In this document: in pieces, positions 62,924 to 64,000 of the stretch | How positions within the stretch are numbered: position 1 is the first letter of the stretch | How the letters are laid out: each line of letters opens with the position of its first letter | Source: Halomonas sp. HL-93 | GTDB taxonomy: Bacteria > Pseudomonadota > Gammaproteobacteria > Pseudomonadales > Halomonadaceae | Assembly (NCBI RefSeq): GCF_900086985.1 | Contig: NZ_LT593974.1 | Span: forward strand, 3,534,001 to 3,598,000 | Direction: 5' to 3' | DNA: 64,000 bases | Notes under the pieces: model-generated | What the model was told of the DNA's origin: nothing | What the model saw: only the letters and a program-made list of their open reading frames with translations | Database searches by the model: none | Program-made: the position numbers and the translations under genes

Positions 62924-62953
62924 AAAAAAGACGGCCACTCGGCCGTCTTTTTT
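62924..62953. terminator. Bidirectional terminator after fba
   Basis: AAAAAAGACGGCC-ACTC-GGCCGTCTTTTTT, a 13-bp stem usable from both strands. It serves fba and the convergent acidic-protein gene. Confidence 0.92.
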
Positions 62954-62958
62954 ATTGC

Positions 62959-63276
62959 TTAATCTTCATCATCGGTACTTTTTTCGCTTTCGCCTTCTTC
63001 AATTGCATCTTCTGCACTGCCTGTACCACCCGTACCACCCTCAGTGTCTTCCTCCTCCTCTTCTTCCTCTTGCTTTTCCTCACCATTGCTGTCGGATTCA
63101 GAGGTGTCGCTGCTGCGGTTTTCCTCATCCCGCTTCACTGAACCTGCTTTAATACCATACTCTTCCTCAAGCGCTTCATCGTCGAGAGGCTCGTGCTCAT
63201 CAGCACTTGCCACTCCTGCGGCTGACAGCAGCGCCATAGCAAATACGAATGGCATGATCCAAGGGGTTAATCGCAT
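62959..63276 (-). CDS. Small, very acidic exported protein of unknown function
   Basis: 105 residues from the ATG at 63276 (AAGGAG upstream); a longer frame to 63315 is unsupported. A signal peptide of 25 residues ends at VASA/D. The mature 80 residues contain long runs of Glu and Asp, Ser/Gly-rich spacers (GGTGGTG) and almost no hydrophobic residues, so it is probably disordered. No domain is recognised. It could bind cations or act as a salt-adapted periplasmic buffer; this is a guess from composition. Convergent with fba. Confidence 0.65.
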   Translation of the reverse strand: MRLTPWIMPFVFAMALLSAAGVASADEHEPLDDEALEEEYGIKAGSVKRDEENRSSDTSESDSNGEEKQEEEEEEEDTEGGTGGTGSAEDAIEEGESEKSTDDED

Positions 63277-63534
63277 CGTCAGGGTCTCCTTATTATGGTA
63301 GTTACAGCTTAGCACGTCATCGCAAATCTAATTGAAGAGGCAATCAACGAAGCTCAATCAACGGCCCAAACCGTCATAGGGGTTATGTGTTTTGATCAAT
63401 CTGAAGCTGCCCAACGTAGCAGGCAAGCAAAAAATTACAGAACACTGTTCACAAAAGCGCTACAATCTCTTTCAATAGCCTGATGATTTGTTCGTTCTGT
63501 TATTGCAGTTGCTAAGTCACTGCTAGGAAATTCC

Positions 63535-64000
63535 ATGCCGCTCCCTCTGTTATTATTTGATTGCGATGGCACTTTGGTCGATAGCGAACCCCTACTTGCC
63601 GAAGAAATGTCGACGGGACTTAATAGCGTAGGGCTACCCTTCGTGCCATCTGATTATTTGGGTGAATTTCGGGGCTCACGCTTTCGCAATATCGTGGCTC
63701 AGCTACAGGCGCGCCATGGCGACGTCAGCAACGAGCAATTGAACAGCATGGAAACCACCATGCGCGCTAACCTTGCTAAGCGATTAGCACAGGAACTCAC
63801 TACCATTCCCGGTGCCAAAGAAGCCCTTCAGCAACTATCCGCTTACCCCAGTGCTGTGGTGTCCAACGGTCCTGAAGAGAAAATTCGTACCGCACTTAAG
63901 GCAACGGGGCTCGACAGCTATTTCGCAGAGCGACTTTTTAGTGGCTATACCGCTCATTGTTGGAAACCGGAGCCCTGTTTGCACCTCCATGCTGCGAGTA
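63535..64000 (+). CDS. HAD-superfamily phosphatase, N-terminal part (cut by window edge)
   Basis: About 155 residues before the right edge. The start MPLPLLLFDCDGTLVDSEPLL holds the HAD nucleophile D9 and D11, a helical cap follows, and the Thr/Ser motif II is SNGP in VVSNGPEEKIRTAL. The Lys motif III appears near KPEP at the edge. Subfamily I with a C1 cap, like phosphoglycolate phosphatase or YieH/YfbT sugar phosphatases. AGGAAATTCC lies just upstream of the start. Substrate not assignable. Confidence 0.85.
   Translation, partial: MPLPLLLFDCDGTLVDSEPLLAEEMSTGLNSVGLPFVPSDYLGEFRGSRFRNIVAQLQARHGDVSNEQLNSMETTMRANLAKRLAQELTTIPGAKEALQQLSAYPSAVVSNGPEEKIRTALKATGLDSYFAERLFSGYTAHCWKPEPCLHLHAAS

Overview
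The window looks like a chromosomal segment of a moderately halophilic gammaproteobacterium, most likely of the Halomonas/Vreelandella group. The grounds are an ectoine hydroxylase (ectD), acidic secreted proteins, TRAP and tripartite tricarboxylate transporters, a bacterial rRNA operon, and gene neighbourhoods shared with Pseudomonas-type gammaproteobacteria (mutY-yggX, hisBHAF, gamma-carbonic anhydrase/prlC/yheV, metK/tkt/epd/pgk/fba). No database search was possible, so the genus is an inference.

Layout. 1-4.1 kb: start of polA (cut by the window edge), then thrB-speA. 4.2-6.0 kb: a fumarylacetoacetate-hydrolase-family gene and ectD. 6.0-6.5 kb: about 500 bp with no convincing gene. 6.5-16.6 kb: a catabolic block for an unknown sugar acid. 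It holds a GntR/FCD regulator and an IlvD/Edd dehydratase on the minus strand, and divergently tctCBA, an enolase-superfamily dehydratase, a DapA-like lyase, a 2-hydroxyacid dehydrogenase and an FMN 2-hydroxyacid dehydrogenase. It stops just before a tRNA-Phe/Gln/Thr cluster. 17.0-25.0 kb: yggX, mutY, asmA, a PanZ-like GNAT, hisBHAF and yjaG. 25.1-31.2 kb: a glutamine-amidotransferase-like protein without its cysteine, selU-selD, radA, an NlpE-like lipoprotein and hisC. 31.2-36.7 kb: a complete rRNA operon on the minus strand (16S-23S-5S, no spacer tRNA), with promoter, boxA elements, processing stem, double terminator and a decayed 5S fragment.

36.9-42.3 kb: lldD faces an lldR/pdhR-type repressor gene. 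Two near-identical operators sit on the two promoters. The repressor gene overlaps a DctB-type sensor kinase and a DctD-type sigma-54 activator, so lactate control and a sigma-54 two-component system share one apparent operon. About 5.4 kb further on, a TAXI-type TRAP transporter is preceded by a sigma-54-like promoter and an upstream inverted repeat, making it a plausible target of that DctBD pair. Between them lie ydjM, a gamma-carbonic anhydrase, a sodium:neurotransmitter symporter, prlC and yheV. 51.1-56.1 kb: metF, an AEC permease, ligB and metK. 56.3-62.9 kb: central carbon genes tkt, cidA/lrgB, epd, pgk and fba. 63 kb to the end: a very acidic small exported protein and the start of a HAD phosphatase.

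The most interesting material is the uncharacterised sugar-acid cluster with its palindromic intergenic region and a long hairpin between tctB and tctA, the lldR-dctB-dctD operon and its probable TRAP target, the cysteine-less amidotransferase homologue, and the decayed 5S copy between tandem terminators. I found no CRISPR array, prophage, intact insertion sequence or obvious defence system.
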